64,000 nucleotides of DNA. It comes from Tenrec ecaudatus (lineage: Eukaryota; Chordata; Mammalia; Afrosoricida; Tenrecidae). The number at the start of each line of letters is the position of its first letter. Position 1 is the first letter of the stretch. Location: assembly GCF_050624435.1 (NCBI RefSeq), contig NC_134535.1, positions 124,607,731 through 124,671,730 on the forward strand, given 5' to 3'. Under the pieces are notes generated by a model. That model saw only the letters and a program-made list of their open reading frames with translations, made no database searches and had not been told where the DNA came from. The translations under genes and the position numbers were made by a program. Positions 35,531 to 47,700 of the stretch are shown one piece after another.

Positions 35531-36244
35531 ATGGGCTTTGGTTCTTCACCCCAACCCGCATTGTTTACATTGATATAATTGTTTGTTTGGGGTCTTCTGA
35601 TGCCTGATACCTGATCCTGTTTACACCTCGTGATTACACAGGCTAGTGTGCTTCTTCCATGTGGGCTTTGTTGCTTCCCTGCTAGATGGCCGCTTGTTTA
35701 ACTTCAAGTCTTTAAGACCACAGATGCAATATCTTTTAGCAGCTGAGTACGATCATCTTTCTTTACCACATTTGCTTATGCAACCATTTCAACTTTAGCG
35801 ATCATGTTGGGAAGGTGAGCATCAAAGAATGTCAGATCATTAGAACAAAGTATTCTGGTGTTGAGGAAGTACTTGAGTAGAGACCCAATGTCTGGTGAGG
35901 TGCTAAGCTCTGCCCACCGATTCCGAAGTCTATTTTCAGGACTCCAGAGGAATATTTTTATCAACTATTTAGTAAATGTACATTTTTGAGTAGTTCTAGA
36001 AATGTTTTTAAGAAGGAAGAACTGGATTGCACAAGAAGGGAGATAAGGAGCAGATGGTACTAACCCTACCAATGGTCTTAGTCTCGCGGCATGTTTCAGT
36101 AAAGGCAAATGGCCCATGAAAACATCCTCTCTCAGTGTAAGTATTCTCTGAGGGCCAGTCCTGCCAGCAGATCCAGAATAGAATGGGAGGGGCAGAGGTT
36201 AGGAGGAAGAGAGTGAGTCTGGGTGTCCCACTGAAAGGGACTTC

Positions 36245-36770
36245 TGTTAGGGCAGGTAGTCTAGAGAAACAAAACCAGTGACATATATATGCAAGTGCTT
36301 TATATAAAGAAGTGGTTATATATCAAGAAAGCAGCTCAGTCAGTACAATTCAAGTTCATAAAACTGATGTAAGTTCTAAACGTCTCTTCAGACTGATATA
36401 GCTCACACGGACAGGTGAAGGGGCAAATAGGGAAATCTCAGGCCATGAGTGCAGAGTCACATGGACACAATGTCAGTGGAAACATGGCAGGGTGCAGACA
36501 GCTCTCAGAGTCTGCTGGCTCACATGGCACCACCCTTGGAGGCAGTCCCAGAGTCCCAGTGAAGTATTAGCAAGGAGGAAAGGTGATGTGGTAGAGAGAA
36601 GGCTTCTGTTTTTCTTATTCCTACACAAAACTCTATGACATCAAGGTGGTATCATCAGGCTGTCACTTGATCAATAGGTCTGACTCCACCTCTAGACAGG
36701 AGGATCTAGTTGATATAATTCCTAAGTACCATGGGACTTCACAAGGACTACAACTGAGTGGGTGTCCAGC
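36245..36770 (-). mobile_element. Probable ERVL-type LTR, divergent subfamily
   Basis: The edge GTAGTCTAGAGAAACAAAACC is the minus-strand form of an ERVL LTR end, and TTTATATAAAG follows in the expected place. The remainder is poorly matched to the other LTRs here. Right boundary uncertain. Confidence 0.55.
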
Positions 36771-36954
36771 TTCCATGGACACGAATAGGGAGGTTCTTCC
36801 ATGACTGCCACCTGTGGGACCATAAAACAGACTCTGAAGTGTTACTAACCCATGTGGACTTTTATCCCTGGGGATATTTGGTCTTGATTGGCAGATGTCT
36901 CTCCAGATTGGGAACGGCTTTATGAGGGACTTGAGGAATTGTGTAGCTGTGAGC

Positions 36955-37269
36955 CTAAGTGTCCTCCATGGACTTATCTTTAGATTTCTTCAGCTTATCC
37001 ATGGCATTGGCAGAGACCTTCCTTAAAGGGTCTTTGGCCTTATTGATGCTCTGCTTACTCATGGTATTGGAAGGGACCTTCCTTAAAGAGTCCTTGGCAT
37101 TACTGGTTCTCTGCTTACCCATGGCATTGGCAGGGACTTTCCTTAAAGAGTCTTTGGCCTTATTGGTGCTCTGCTTGTCCAGTTTCACCAGTATTTCCCT
37201 GTGCTCCTTGGTTTCTTTGGGAATAGGCACCCAAATTAATGCCCTTTCCACTTCTGAGTTCAGATTCAT
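36955..37269 (-). other. Unrecognised 104-aa open frame with three 20-aa repeats
   Basis: From ATG 37269 to a stop at 36955-36957. The first 34 residues (starting MNLNSEVERALIWVPIPKET) are unique. They are followed by three 20-residue units of the type NKAKDSLRKVPANAMGKQ and a lysine-rich end (KKSKDKSMEDT). The DNA repeats are 60 bp each and occupy 36988-37167. The lysine/serine-rich repeats are reminiscent of linker-histone or nuclear-protein tails, but I recognise no family. There are no splice or poly-A signals I can defend. It could be a gene fragment, part of an old retroelement, or chance. Confidence 0.4.
36988..37167 (-). repeat. 60-bp tandem repeat, three units
   Basis: Three in-register 60-bp units, each carrying CCTTCCTTAAAG or CTTTCCTTAAAG on the plus strand. 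Units differ by several bases, mostly without breaking the reading frame. Confidence 0.9.
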
Positions 37270-37374
37270 TCTACTTTATCTTATAGCCTTGATACCTGCT
37301 CCTGGGCACTCTGGGATGTTGGTTATGTTCACCAGATGTAGTGATTTCATGGAGACCTGCCTAATATGGTTTAA

Positions 37375-37565
37375 ATAAAGTTTTGAGCTGCTAGTTGCAA
37401 GGCTGGCAGATCATAATCACCAGCTACATTATATGAGAAAGATGTCTTATAACTCTGATAAAGAGGGTCAGTCTCTGAAAGCCACCTGGGTACTTCTATC
37501 CTGACCAATATTTTGCTATGAGTAAGAATTGACCCCAGGTCAGTGAGTTTGGTGTTGGTTTAGTG
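37375..37565 (+). mobile_element. Diverged AfroSINE
   Basis: TGAGCTGCTAGTTGCAAGGC and the tail GGTCAGTGAGTTTGGTGTTG are recognisable; the middle is degraded. Confidence 0.6.
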
Positions 37566-37835
37566 AATGCAAAAGAAATTTTGACTGTTTTTATAATATA
37601 TCTTTTTGCTCTTATATATTTTCTGGTTTTATAATCATCTTTTTAAGTCAATCTGTGCATAAAATTTGCATGTTATCTACTATAAACAATAAGTATTATT
37701 GTAAATAATCCTTAACAGAAGCTATTTTGGAGATAGATAGTTTTAATGATGTTACAGTTTTCCCACAATGTTAATATTATTTCATTAGGAAAGTAGCTTA
37801 AATATGCAAATATTTGAGGTGAGTGACTATTAATC

Positions 37836-37912
37836 CAAGGAGTCCTGGTTGCATAGTGATTACCCCTTGTCTGAAATCTGCAAAAGCAGTAGCTGAAAAC
37901 TACCAGCAGCAC
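37836..37912 (+). mobile_element. AfroSINE head fragment
   Basis: GGAGTCCTGGTTGCATAGTG, cut off by the L1 3' end at 37913. Confidence 0.7.
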
Positions 37913-38132
37913 CAATCGCAATGAATGTCACATAACCACACACCTGCATCCAGGGGGAAGAACAACAGAAACCAGAGGGGAAGCCAGATTGCGGTCAGTG
38001 TAAGTTTTGAAAATAATTAACAATCTGCAATCTATCAAGGGGCCATAAGGGTTGGGAGGTGGAGGAAGGAGGGAAAAAATGTGAGCTGTACCAAGGGCTC
38101 AATTGAAAGTAAACGTCTAGAAAAGAGCAATG

Positions 38133-38192
<60 letters not shown>

Positions 38193-38262
38193 TACAATTG
38201 ATGTATGGATTGTAAAAAGGGTTGTAAGAGCTTCCAATAAAATGATTATCAAAAAGGAAAGA
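37913..38262 (+). mobile_element. Truncated L1 3' end with TA microsatellite
   Basis: It carries the GGGGGAAGAACAACAGAAACC UTR type shared with 11500-11862. A TA dinucleotide run of about 54 bp (38135-38188) has expanded just upstream of the conserved CAATTGATGTATGGATTGT tail. Confidence 0.8.
38135..38188 (+). repeat. (TA)n microsatellite
   Basis: About 27 TA units inside an L1 3' end. Confidence 0.97.
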
Positions 38263-39305
38263 AAATCATCAAAAAGGGAAACAAAGCAAAACAAAAATCT
38301 GACCAGCAGAGGAACTTCCGGGAAGGTGGCAACTGAGTAACACATATTAGAAAGACTCGGCAGAAATCAGCCCAGGTGCGTTACTAAGAGGGAAATTCAA
38401 CACTGCTGGATCACAGGAGGATCATTATAAAGATAAGTAGGCCCAAATCCACAAGGTTTTCAGGGTCTGGGGGTTTGGGGCTTACCACAGTGGAGGCCAG
38501 CTAGGTTTTCACCTTAGTCCTGCCACTATCTTGGCCAGAGGGGGGACCATTTGGAGCCGGCACAGGGGCTTTATCTAAAAACAGCCACAGCTTGCCGCCC
38601 CCTCCCCAACTCCCCCCCCCCCAAGCAGGGATTAAACCCTTGCAACCTCATGGACAGGGATTTAGGCTCAGCTATATTGTTACCTTGTTTTCCTCTCTTC
38701 TCTATCCCCCACAGTCTCAGTGGGTTTATTGTTTAAAATTTTTTCCTCCTTCGTCTCTTCCCTGTTCTCGCACATGCCACTACCGACCTCCAGACCACTC
38801 CCCTTAGTCTAGGCCATTTATGCCTGCCCCAAACCCAGTTAGGTGAGCTCCACCCTGTGCAGCATAGCCAAGGTTAGGCAAAGCCCACCCACCCTCAACC
38901 AAGGCATATTCCAGCCAACTTCTTACCGAGAAATTCCTACTTGTGTGGCTCAGGGAGTTCCTATTTTTTCCTCTGGGGGCCCACATCACTGAGAGAACTT
39001 CCTCCTGCCTACCTTAATGCCTCACGTGGCCTAAGGAAGCTCAACACTCTCCAACATTCAAAGCTGCTTTAGGAACTTTGGCCCAATCTCTGCAGTGATC
39101 TACCTTACCAGGGCAATTCTGCCCACCATTTGCGGTGTTCTACAACAGAGCAGACAACCACCACCAATCTGAGGCACTCCCCTGAGAATGAAGCCACAGG
39201 ATAAAGTGGTAGGCTAATTCCATAGTGAAATTAGCTATAGGCAGTGTGAAGAAGCATTCTTACAAGTCTCCCAGAGAGAGCCAGTACTCTTCGACTCCCT
39301 GGAAA

Positions 39306-40340
39306 ATGTCAACTGGCTCCTCTAAAACAATGCAACACAAACAGCAATCAGTCCCAATAACCTCAAAGAAAAAACGAGAGAAACAAAAGGCAATGGCAGA
39401 AGATGTCCTGAACCTAACATTGTGAACAGAAGAAGCAGACAGATATCTGCCACAGAAAGAAATTTTCAGAATGCTGCTTGAAGTTATATAGGATATGAGG
39501 GAAACAATACATAAAAAGGATGAAATGATAGAGGAGATAAAGTCCATACACCAAAGGGAAATACAAGAGCTTATGGAGTAGATGACAGAAACCAGTAGCA
39601 GACTCATAGACCTCAAGAATCAACTGTAGGAAGCAGAGAACCACACCAGTGACTTTGAGGACAGCCAAGCAGACTTTAACAAATGTGAACAAAAATCTAA
39701 TACCATTATCAGAGAAGCTGAAAAAACCTAAGAGCTGTGTCTGATGCTATGAAGAGGAACAATATCAGAATGATTGGATGACCGGAGAAAGACACAACAA
39801 AGAAGTCATCGGCAACAATAGTGACAGAATTCTCTGAGGAAAACTTCCCCAGATTAAAGAATGAAAATCAGGCAAACATTCAGGAGGAAAAAGGAACACC
39901 AAGATTGAACCCCAAGAAGAGGTAATCAAGGCACAAAATAATTAAGCTATCCAACTTTGAGGAAAAAGAGAAAATCATGAGAGCAGTTAGGGGAAAAAAA
40001 ACAGTCACATATAAAGGTTCCTAAATAAGAATATGCTTAGACCTATCAGCAGAAACTGTGAAAAGGATAGAGTGGAGTACCATATTCCAAAAATTGAAGG
40101 AAAATAACAAAACCCAAGAGTACTCTACCCAGTCAAATTATCAATCAAGATAGATGGAGAAGTAAGAGTCTTTCCAGACAAGGAAAAACTCAAAGAATAC
40201 GTTAAAAGAAACCCAGCCCTAAAAAAGATCCCTGCGGACCCAGTAGAGGCAGAACAACAACACTCACCAAGCATAAATAAGAGACCGCCATATAGAACAA
40301 GCTCACCCAGAGGGCAACAAAGAGAAAACAGACCCCAAGA
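39306..40340 (+). pseudogene. L1 ORF1 (broken)
   Basis: It starts MSTGSSKTMQHKQQS, homologous to the ORF1 at 7842. The frame stops after 40 codons (LNLTL), and the remainder is recoverable only in pieces across frames, including a C-terminal block near 40090-40250 homologous to 8610-8790. Confidence 0.75.
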
Positions 40341-40375
40341 TAGAGTTGGCTTAAAGGTGGAAAGAAATCAAGAAT

Positions 40376-40377
<2 letters not shown>

Positions 40378-40407
<30 letters not shown>
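40378..40407 (+). repeat. (CA)n microsatellite
   Basis: CA run between ORF1 and ORF2 of the large L1. Confidence 0.97.
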
Positions 40408-40410
<3 letters not shown>

Positions 40411-40462
40411 CACACTAACAAGAAAGGAAGGTAGGAAAACATCCAACACAAAAGGTATAAAA

Positions 40463-43400
40463 ATGACATCACAGAATCTGCAGATGGAGATAATATTCCT
40501 GAGTATCAATGGACTGAACTCGGGCATTAATAGACTGAGGCTAGCAGACTGGCTTAGAAAACACAACCCATCAATCTGCTGTCTACAGGAGACAGGTCTC
40601 AAGGCTACAGACAGAAATAGACTGAGAATCAAAGGCTGGGGAAAGGTATACCAAGATTACAGCAATTCAAAAAAAGCAGGGGTTTCAATCCTAATGTCAG
40701 ATAAAATCGACCTCAGTGTGCAAACTATAAAAAGAGATAAGGAGGACACTACATAATGCTCAAGGGAACGGTAGACAGAGAACCACCTAGCATTGTAAAC
40801 ATATATTCCCTGAATGAGAGACCCACTGAATGTGCCAACCAAATACTCCAAAAGATGAAAAAAGAAATCACAACCTCAACAATTATTCCGTGTGACTTCA
40901 ATACACTTCTCTCTGAGAAAGATAGATCATGGGGAAAGAAACTCAACAAGGAGGCTAAAGATGTAAACACTACAATTAGATAATTTGACCTGATGGATAT
41001 TACAGAACTTTTCATCCAAATACAAAACATTTCATATTCTTTTCAATCCCACATGGCACGTATTTGAAGATAGACCACATGTTGGGGTATAAGATGAATA
41101 TACACATATTTAAGCACATTGATATCATGCAGACCTCTCTCTCTGACCATTGTACCATAAGGCAGGAAATCAACAAAATGAAGACAAAGAAACCAAGAGC
41201 AAACAATTTGAAGATGAATAACTCTTTATTGCAAAAAGAGTGCGTACTGGCACAGATCAGGGATGAAATTAGGAAATTTCTAAAAACCAATGAGAATTAA
41301 AACACAACATACCAAGACTTATGGGACACAGCAAAGGCAGTTATCAGAGGAAGTTTCACAACAATACATGTACACCTGAAAAAAAGAGAGACTCGTGATT
41401 GATATGCTGGCACAAAATTTACAACAACTAGAGCAGAGTCAGCGGGAAAATCCTACTAACAGAAAAAGAAAAAAATAATAAAAAACAGGTCTGAGATTCA
41501 GGTGAGGGAAAATAAGAAAACTTTGGAAAAAATTAATGCTGCTAAAAGTTGGTTCTTTGAAAAGAATCAACAGACCGCTGAAAAACCTAACCAAAGAAAG
41601 GAAGGAACAAATTTCAATAGCAAGAATAAGGGATGAAAGAGGGGACATTACAAGAGACCCTAATGAAATCAAAAGGATAATTACACAGTACTACGGAGGA
41701 TTGTAATCCAATGAATTCAACAATTTGGAAGACATGGCCAAATTCTTGGAAGAACAATACCTCCTTAGACTATCCCCGGTGAATGTCAAGAATCTAAACA
41801 GACTGATAGCAATAGAAGAAATAGACAAGGTTCTCAAGGGAATACCAATAAAAATGCCCCAGACCAGATGGCTTCACAGGGGAATTCTACCAAGCATTCA
41901 GGGAAGAACTGAGACTGATCCTCCACAAACTCTTCCAGCACATAGAAAAAGAAGGCAAACTCCCGAACTCCTTCTATGAAGCTAGTATAACTCTGATACA
42001 AAAGCTGGGAAAGGATCGCACAAGAATTGAGAACTACAGACCAATATCCATAAGAACACTGATGCAAAAATCCATAACAAAACACTAGCCAATAGAATAA
42101 AAAAGTAACTAAAACAAATAATTGACCAAGTGGGATTCATACCAGGGATGCAGGGTTGGTTCAACATATGAAAGACCATTAGTATCATTTGCCACATTGA
42201 CATGAAAAGCTATAAGAACCACATGATAATATTGAGAGATGCAGAAAAAGCATTTGACAACATCAAAGACCAATTCCTGTTTAAGACACTCAAGAAGATA
42301 GGAATGGAAGGGATATTCCTCAAGAAAATACAAACTATATATGAAAAACCAACAGTCAACGTGGTAGTCAGTGGAGAAAGGATGAATACAATCCCACTGA
42401 AAAAGGGGACCAAACAAGATGTACCTTGTCCCCACTCTTATGTAACATCGTACTGGAGGTTTTAGCTAACAGCATAAGGCAAAGAAAAGATATCAAAGGT
42501 GTTCATCTGGGGAAGGAAGAGGTGAAACTGTCGTTATTTGCAGATATGACTATATATGGCAAATCTCAAAAGTTCCACAAGGGGAGTACTGAAAGCAATA
42601 GAGGAGTTTGGCAGAGTGGCAATAGCTACAATACCCAAGCATAAATTGAAATATCTAGGGATATCCCTGTGTAAAAGAACAAAAGATCTATATGAGGAAA
42701 ACTACAGAACACTATTACAAGAAACCAAGAGTGACCTCAACAAATGGAAGAATATCCCATGATCATGGATTGGGAGACTCAATATAGTAAAGATGTCATA
42801 CTGCCCAAGTTATATACTGCCCACATTATATAGTGCCTGCTATAGTTTATTGGGCCAGCCTGGCCAATAAACACAAGTAGGATTAACTGAAGGGCAGAGG
42901 GATAAATGGCTCGGTGAGCCTCACCTTGGTTGTTCTGTGTCTCAGTTTAAAGGGGTACACTACCTGTGGGATGCCTAGCCTGTGGACTGTGTCGCTGTAA
43001 GTTGAGGTCCCTTTAAGCCCACACGATTGGAATGTTCATCTGTGGAGCTGGGGACTAACAGTTGATGACAGTTGGGGACCGGCCTTGCTGTTTGCTGCTG
43101 GGGTATATATAGCTCAGCTCTCTCTACAGAAGGGAACTGGCAACTGGCAGCTCTCAAAACTTGAAGGACTGCTAGTGTCTCACTGCTTTACAATTTAACT
43201 ATTAATTTCTTATATTATCTATCTGTATATTATTTAACGGTTTATTTCTTGAATTATATATCTATTTTTATAAATATATTTATATATAATTACTAGCAAT
43301 CTGGTTTGTCTCTCTAGAGAACCCTGTCCAATACACTGCCTAAGGTACTAGATAAGTTTAATGCAATCCCAATACAGTTACCCTCATCTTTCTTCAAAGA

Positions 43401-44680
43401 AATGGGAAAACTGATCACCAACTTCATATCAAAAGGGAAGAAGCCCCCAATTAGCAGAGTACTCCTCAAGAAGAAGGACACAGTGGGAGGGCATGCTTTA
43501 CCTGACTTTAACACATATAATATAGTCACAGCTGTCAAAACAATATGGTATTGGTATAATGACAGACATTCAGGCCAATGGAAAAGAACTGAAAACCCAG
43601 AAATAAAAACATCAGCATACAGACAACTGATCTTTGGTAAGGGTAAAAAAAATCCAATGGGAAGCAGATGCCCTCTTCAACAAATGGTGCTGGAAAAAGT
43701 GGATATCTACCTGCAGAAAAATGACGCAAGCCCCTTGTCTCACTCCATGCACAAGAATAAACTCAAGGTAGATCACAGACCTCGATGTAAAATGAGGGAA
43801 TTGAGACCAACCTGTGAACTTTGGCACAGGGAATATATAGGCTATCAGAAATAGGGAAGGACACAAATGCAGAGGAGGCACAACTTGACAAATGGGATAT
43901 ACTGAAGATAAAACACCTGTGTACATCGAAAGAACTCATCAAGAGAGTAACAAGAGAGACCACGGACTGGAAAACATCTTTAGCATTGACACATCGGACA
44001 AAATCCTTATTACCAAAATCTACAATACTCTGCTAGCATCCAAAAAGAAAAAAAACTGATTGCCCACTGAGGAGGTGTGCAAAGGACCTGAACAGAAGTT
44101 TCATGAAGTCTGAAATCTGAATGGCCAATAAACATATGAGAAAGTGTTCCTGGCCTTTACCCATAAGAGAAATGCAAATTAAAACAACAATGAGATACCA
44201 CCTAATACCCTCAGAGATAGCCCAATTCAAAAAATCAGAAAGCAGCAAGTGTTGGAGGGATTGTGGGGAGACAGGAACTCTCATCCATTGCTGGCGGACC
44301 TGTAAGTATGTACTGCCACTATGGAAACCGATCTGACAATATGTAAAACATGGAAATCAAGCTACCATACAACCCAGCAATCCCCCTACTGGGCCTATAC
44401 CCAGAAGAGGCAAGAAACAAACCCCTGCCGGACATCTGTGCTCCAATGTTCATTGCAGCACAGTTCACAATTGCAAGGAGTTAGAAACAACCCAAATTTC
44501 CATCAACTGACGATTGGATTAAAAACTGTGGTATATACATACAATGGAGCACCATGCATCGCTAAAAAGCAGTGATGAACGCATGAAGCACATCACTGTA
44601 TGGGAAGAACTGGAAGAAATTATGGTAAGCGAAGTAAGCCAAGCCCAAAAGGACAAATACAACACGAGTCCACTGAGGTA
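40463..44680 (+). pseudogene. L1 ORF2 (endonuclease/reverse transcriptase), broken
   Basis: The endonuclease begins MTSQNLQMEIIFLSINGLNS with ICCLQETGLKATDRNRLR, as in L1 EN. SLSDHCTIRQEIN matches the L1 EN end. Reverse-transcriptase blocks follow (AEKAFDNIKDQFLFKTLKKI). The catalytic FADD box appears as FADMT, so the second Asp is lost. The C-terminal region around 44540-44575 has the usual YTYNGAPCIAKK-like motif. Stops occur in every segment, and an LTR interrupts the gene. Confidence 0.82.
42838..43335 (+). mobile_element. Solo ERVL-type LTR inside the large L1
   Basis: It starts TGCTATAGTTTATTGGGCC and ends GAGAACCCTGTCCAATACA, a classical ERVL/MLT2 end. It is flanked by GTGCC (42833-42837) and CTGCC (43336-43340). 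It interrupts the ORF2 region of the L1 at 38309-46867. It is diverged from the other LTRs and may be a distinct subfamily. Confidence 0.82.
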
Positions 44681-46867
44681 AGCTTAAAATAAAAAATACA
44701 AAGGGGAAAAAAGTACTGTATACAAACATTCCTGTGGTGAAGTCTAGGTAGTATGGTAGGGGCCAGATAAAACCCAGGGATACATATGGTAGCAACTTAA
44801 AAGGAGGGAGAAAAAGCAAACAAACTAAAAGGAATGGGTAGCAGGGAACAGGGGACTAACCCATCCAAGGGGATGGTATTATTTATATCTCCACAGGGAA
44901 AGAGGGACCAGATTTCAACCCAGTGCTCCAAGATGTGCATGCAACATACTGGCATGAAGCAGGGAACCAGTGGAGAGGTCCAAGGGGCGGCCCCAATCCC
45001 AATTACGTGGATAGCCTCCCCTCCCCACAGAAGAATTTACTTCAGATGGGAGCGCTGAAGCTTCAGCTCAGGGAGACAGACATGTATGATCAGAGCACAC
45101 GGGAGAAAATGAGGGGAATAGAGAGAGAGTGGAGCACATCCAGGCCTACCAAGCCTTGAAGATGGTATCCACACTCAGAGCAGCCAGTGCACATGTGGCC
45201 GGCCCCACTATGAGACACGACATCCCTCACTGACCCACAACCCTAGAGACACAGTGTGGGAATTGTGCCTAATCTGACCACACCACACCAAGGCAAACCA
45301 CTAAGGGCATGCAACAGGACAGCAAAGGGAGCAAAGCAAGGAAGTCCCAAAGGAATATTAAAAATAGACTTTGGGAGCAGGGTGTGGCACCCCATCCGAC
45401 TCCACTGGAAAACACTCCTAAAGGTCAACAGACCTTGAACTATTTACAGGATTTTCTTTTTCTTGTCATTGGTTTGTTGTTTTGTTGCTTTGTTTTGCTC
45501 TGTCTTGTTTTTGTGCATATTATTATCTCTGAAGGTCTATCTAGATAAGATAAGCTGGATAAACAATCTGAAGGCGAAAACAATGGGAAGGCAGTTCTGG
45601 GGGACATGGGAGCGGGGGGCGGAGGGGGGGAAGGAAGTGGTGTTAACAAACCCAGGGACAAGGGAACAAGTGATCCAAAAATCTGTGGCAAGGAGGGTGT
45701 AAGAGTCCTGGTAGTGCTTGATCAAAGGCAATGTAACTGAGAGGAATTACTGAAACCCAAATGAAGGCTGAACATGATAGTGGGACAAGAGGAACGTAAA
45801 AGGAAATAGAAGAAAAGGCTAGGAGGCAAACGGCATTTATAGAGGTCTAAATACAAGCATGTACATAAGTAAATATATTTATATATGACGATGGGGAAAT
45901 AGATCTATGTGCATATATTTATAGGTTTAGTATTAAGGTAGTAGATGGACATTGGGCCTCCACTCAAGTACTCCCTCAATGCAAGAACACTTTGTTCTAT
46001 TAAACTGGTATTCCATGATGCTCACCTTCCCTACATGATCACTGAAGACAAAGTGAGTGTATAAGAAAATATGGTAAAAAAAAAAAGCTAATTGTATCCA
46101 GCTTTCAAAAGATATAGCATCTGGGGGCTTAAAGTCTTGAAGATGAACAAGTGACATCTAGCTGAGAAGCAACAAAACCCACATGGATGAAGCCCACCAG
46201 CCTGTGTGATCATGAGGTGTCGATGGGATCAGGCTTCAGGCATCAAAGAACAAAAAATCAAATCATTGTGAATGAGGGGGAGTGGGGACCCAAGACTCAT
46301 CTGTAGGTAACTGGACATCCAGTTACAGAAGGGTCGCGGAGAGGAGACGAGCCAGTCAAGATGTAGTGTTGCAATGATGAAGCATACAACTTTCCTGCTG
46401 TTCTTAAATGCTTCCTTCCCCCCACTATCATGATCCCAATTCTACCTTACAAATCTGGCTAGACCAGAGGAGGTACACTGGTACGCATAGGAACTGGAAA
46501 CACAAGGAATCCAGGACAGATGGACCACTGAAGACCAGTGCTAAGAGTGGTGATACTGGGAGGGTGGAAGGAAGGTGGAGTACAAAGGAAGAGCCAATTA
46601 CAAGGATCTAAATATAGCCTCCTTTCTGGGGGACAGACAACAGAAAAGTGGGTGAAGGGAGACGTCAGACAGTGTAAGACATAACAAAATAATAATAATT
46701 TATAAATTATCAAGGGTTCATGAGGGATGGGAAGCGGGGAGGGAGGGGGAAAGTGAGGAGCTCAAGTAGAAAGCAAATGCTCTGCGAATGATGAGGGCAA
46801 CAAATGTATAGATGTGCTTGACACAATAGATGTATGTATGGATTGTGGTAAGAGTTGTATGAGCCTC

Positions 46868-46955
46868 TAGCTCAGAAGCAATAAAGCCCACATAGAAGAA
46901 GCACACCAGACTGTGCGATCACGAGGAGCCAAGGGACCAGGTATAAGGCATCATG

Positions 46956-47004
<49 letters not shown>

Positions 47005-47700
47005 CATAGTGAATGAAGGGGAAAGTGCATAGTGGAGACCCAAGGCCCATGTGTCGGCCACTGTAGATCCCCTCATAGAGGGGTTTAGGAGAAGAGATGG
47101 GTCAATCAGGGTGTGATGTAGTACCGATAAAGAACACAGCTTTCCCCCAGACCCTGGATGCTTCCTCCCGCCAACTACCATGATCCAAATTCTACCTTGC
47201 AGGACTGGATAGGGCAGAGGTTGTACACTGGTGCATATGGGGGCTGGAGGCACAGGGAATCCAGGGTGGATGATACCTTCAGGACCAAGGGTGTGAGGGG
47301 CGATGCTGGGAGAGTGGAGGGTGAGTGGTTTGGAAAGGGGGAACTGATTACAAGGATCCACATGTGACCTCCTCCCTGGGAGATGGACTGCAGAGAAGGG
47401 GGGGAAGGGAGACTCTGGATAGGGCAAGATATGACAAAATAATAATCTATAAATTATCAAGGGCTCATGAGGGAGCGGGGAGCAGGGAGGGAGGGGGAAA
47501 AAAGGACCTGATGCAGAGGGCTTAAATGGAGAGCAAATGCTTTGAAAATGACTAGAGCAAAGAATGTACAGATGTGCTTTATACAATTGATGTATGTATA
47601 TGTATGGGTTGTGATAACAGTTGTATGAGCCCCTAATAAATGTAAAAAAAAAAAGAATTGTATGAGCCCTCAATAAAATGATTTTAAAAAAACAAAACAA
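46868..47700 (+). mobile_element. Truncated L1 3' UTR fused to the large L1
   Basis: It begins abruptly at CTAGCTCAGAAGCAATAAAG where the large L1's tail should be. It carries a TA run (46959-47001) and ends at AATAAAATGATTTTAAAAAA near 47695. No target duplication is visible at the junction, which suggests recombination between L1 copies or loss of the left duplication. Confidence 0.8.
46959..47001 (+). repeat. (TA)n microsatellite
   Basis: About 21 TA units in an L1 3' UTR, at the same UTR position as the TG/TA array at 24684. Confidence 0.97.

Larger units (their letters stand above)
34222..35905 (-). mobile_element. 5'-truncated L1 holding SPIN and an ERVL LTR
   Basis: This is L1 3' UTR in minus orientation. 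The tail (TTTTATTGGGGAATTTTACA) starts near 34222, and UTR blocks continue to about 35905 (the region with TACTTGAGTAGAGACCCAATG). It is interrupted by SPIN at 34715-34904 and by the LTR at 35012-35530. It is therefore older than both. Confidence 0.8.
38309..46867 (+). mobile_element. Near full-length L1, split by an ERVL LTR
   Basis: The 5' UTR begins AACTTCCGGGAAGGTGGC and is related to that at 6848. ORF1 runs from ATG 39306 to about 40340, ORF2 from about 40463 to 44680, then the 3' UTR to about 46867. A CA microsatellite sits between the ORFs. The solo LTR at 42838-43335 interrupts ORF2. The 3' end is fused to another truncated L1, and the element's own poly-A is missing. Many stops and frame changes mean it is inactive. 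Confidence 0.88.
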
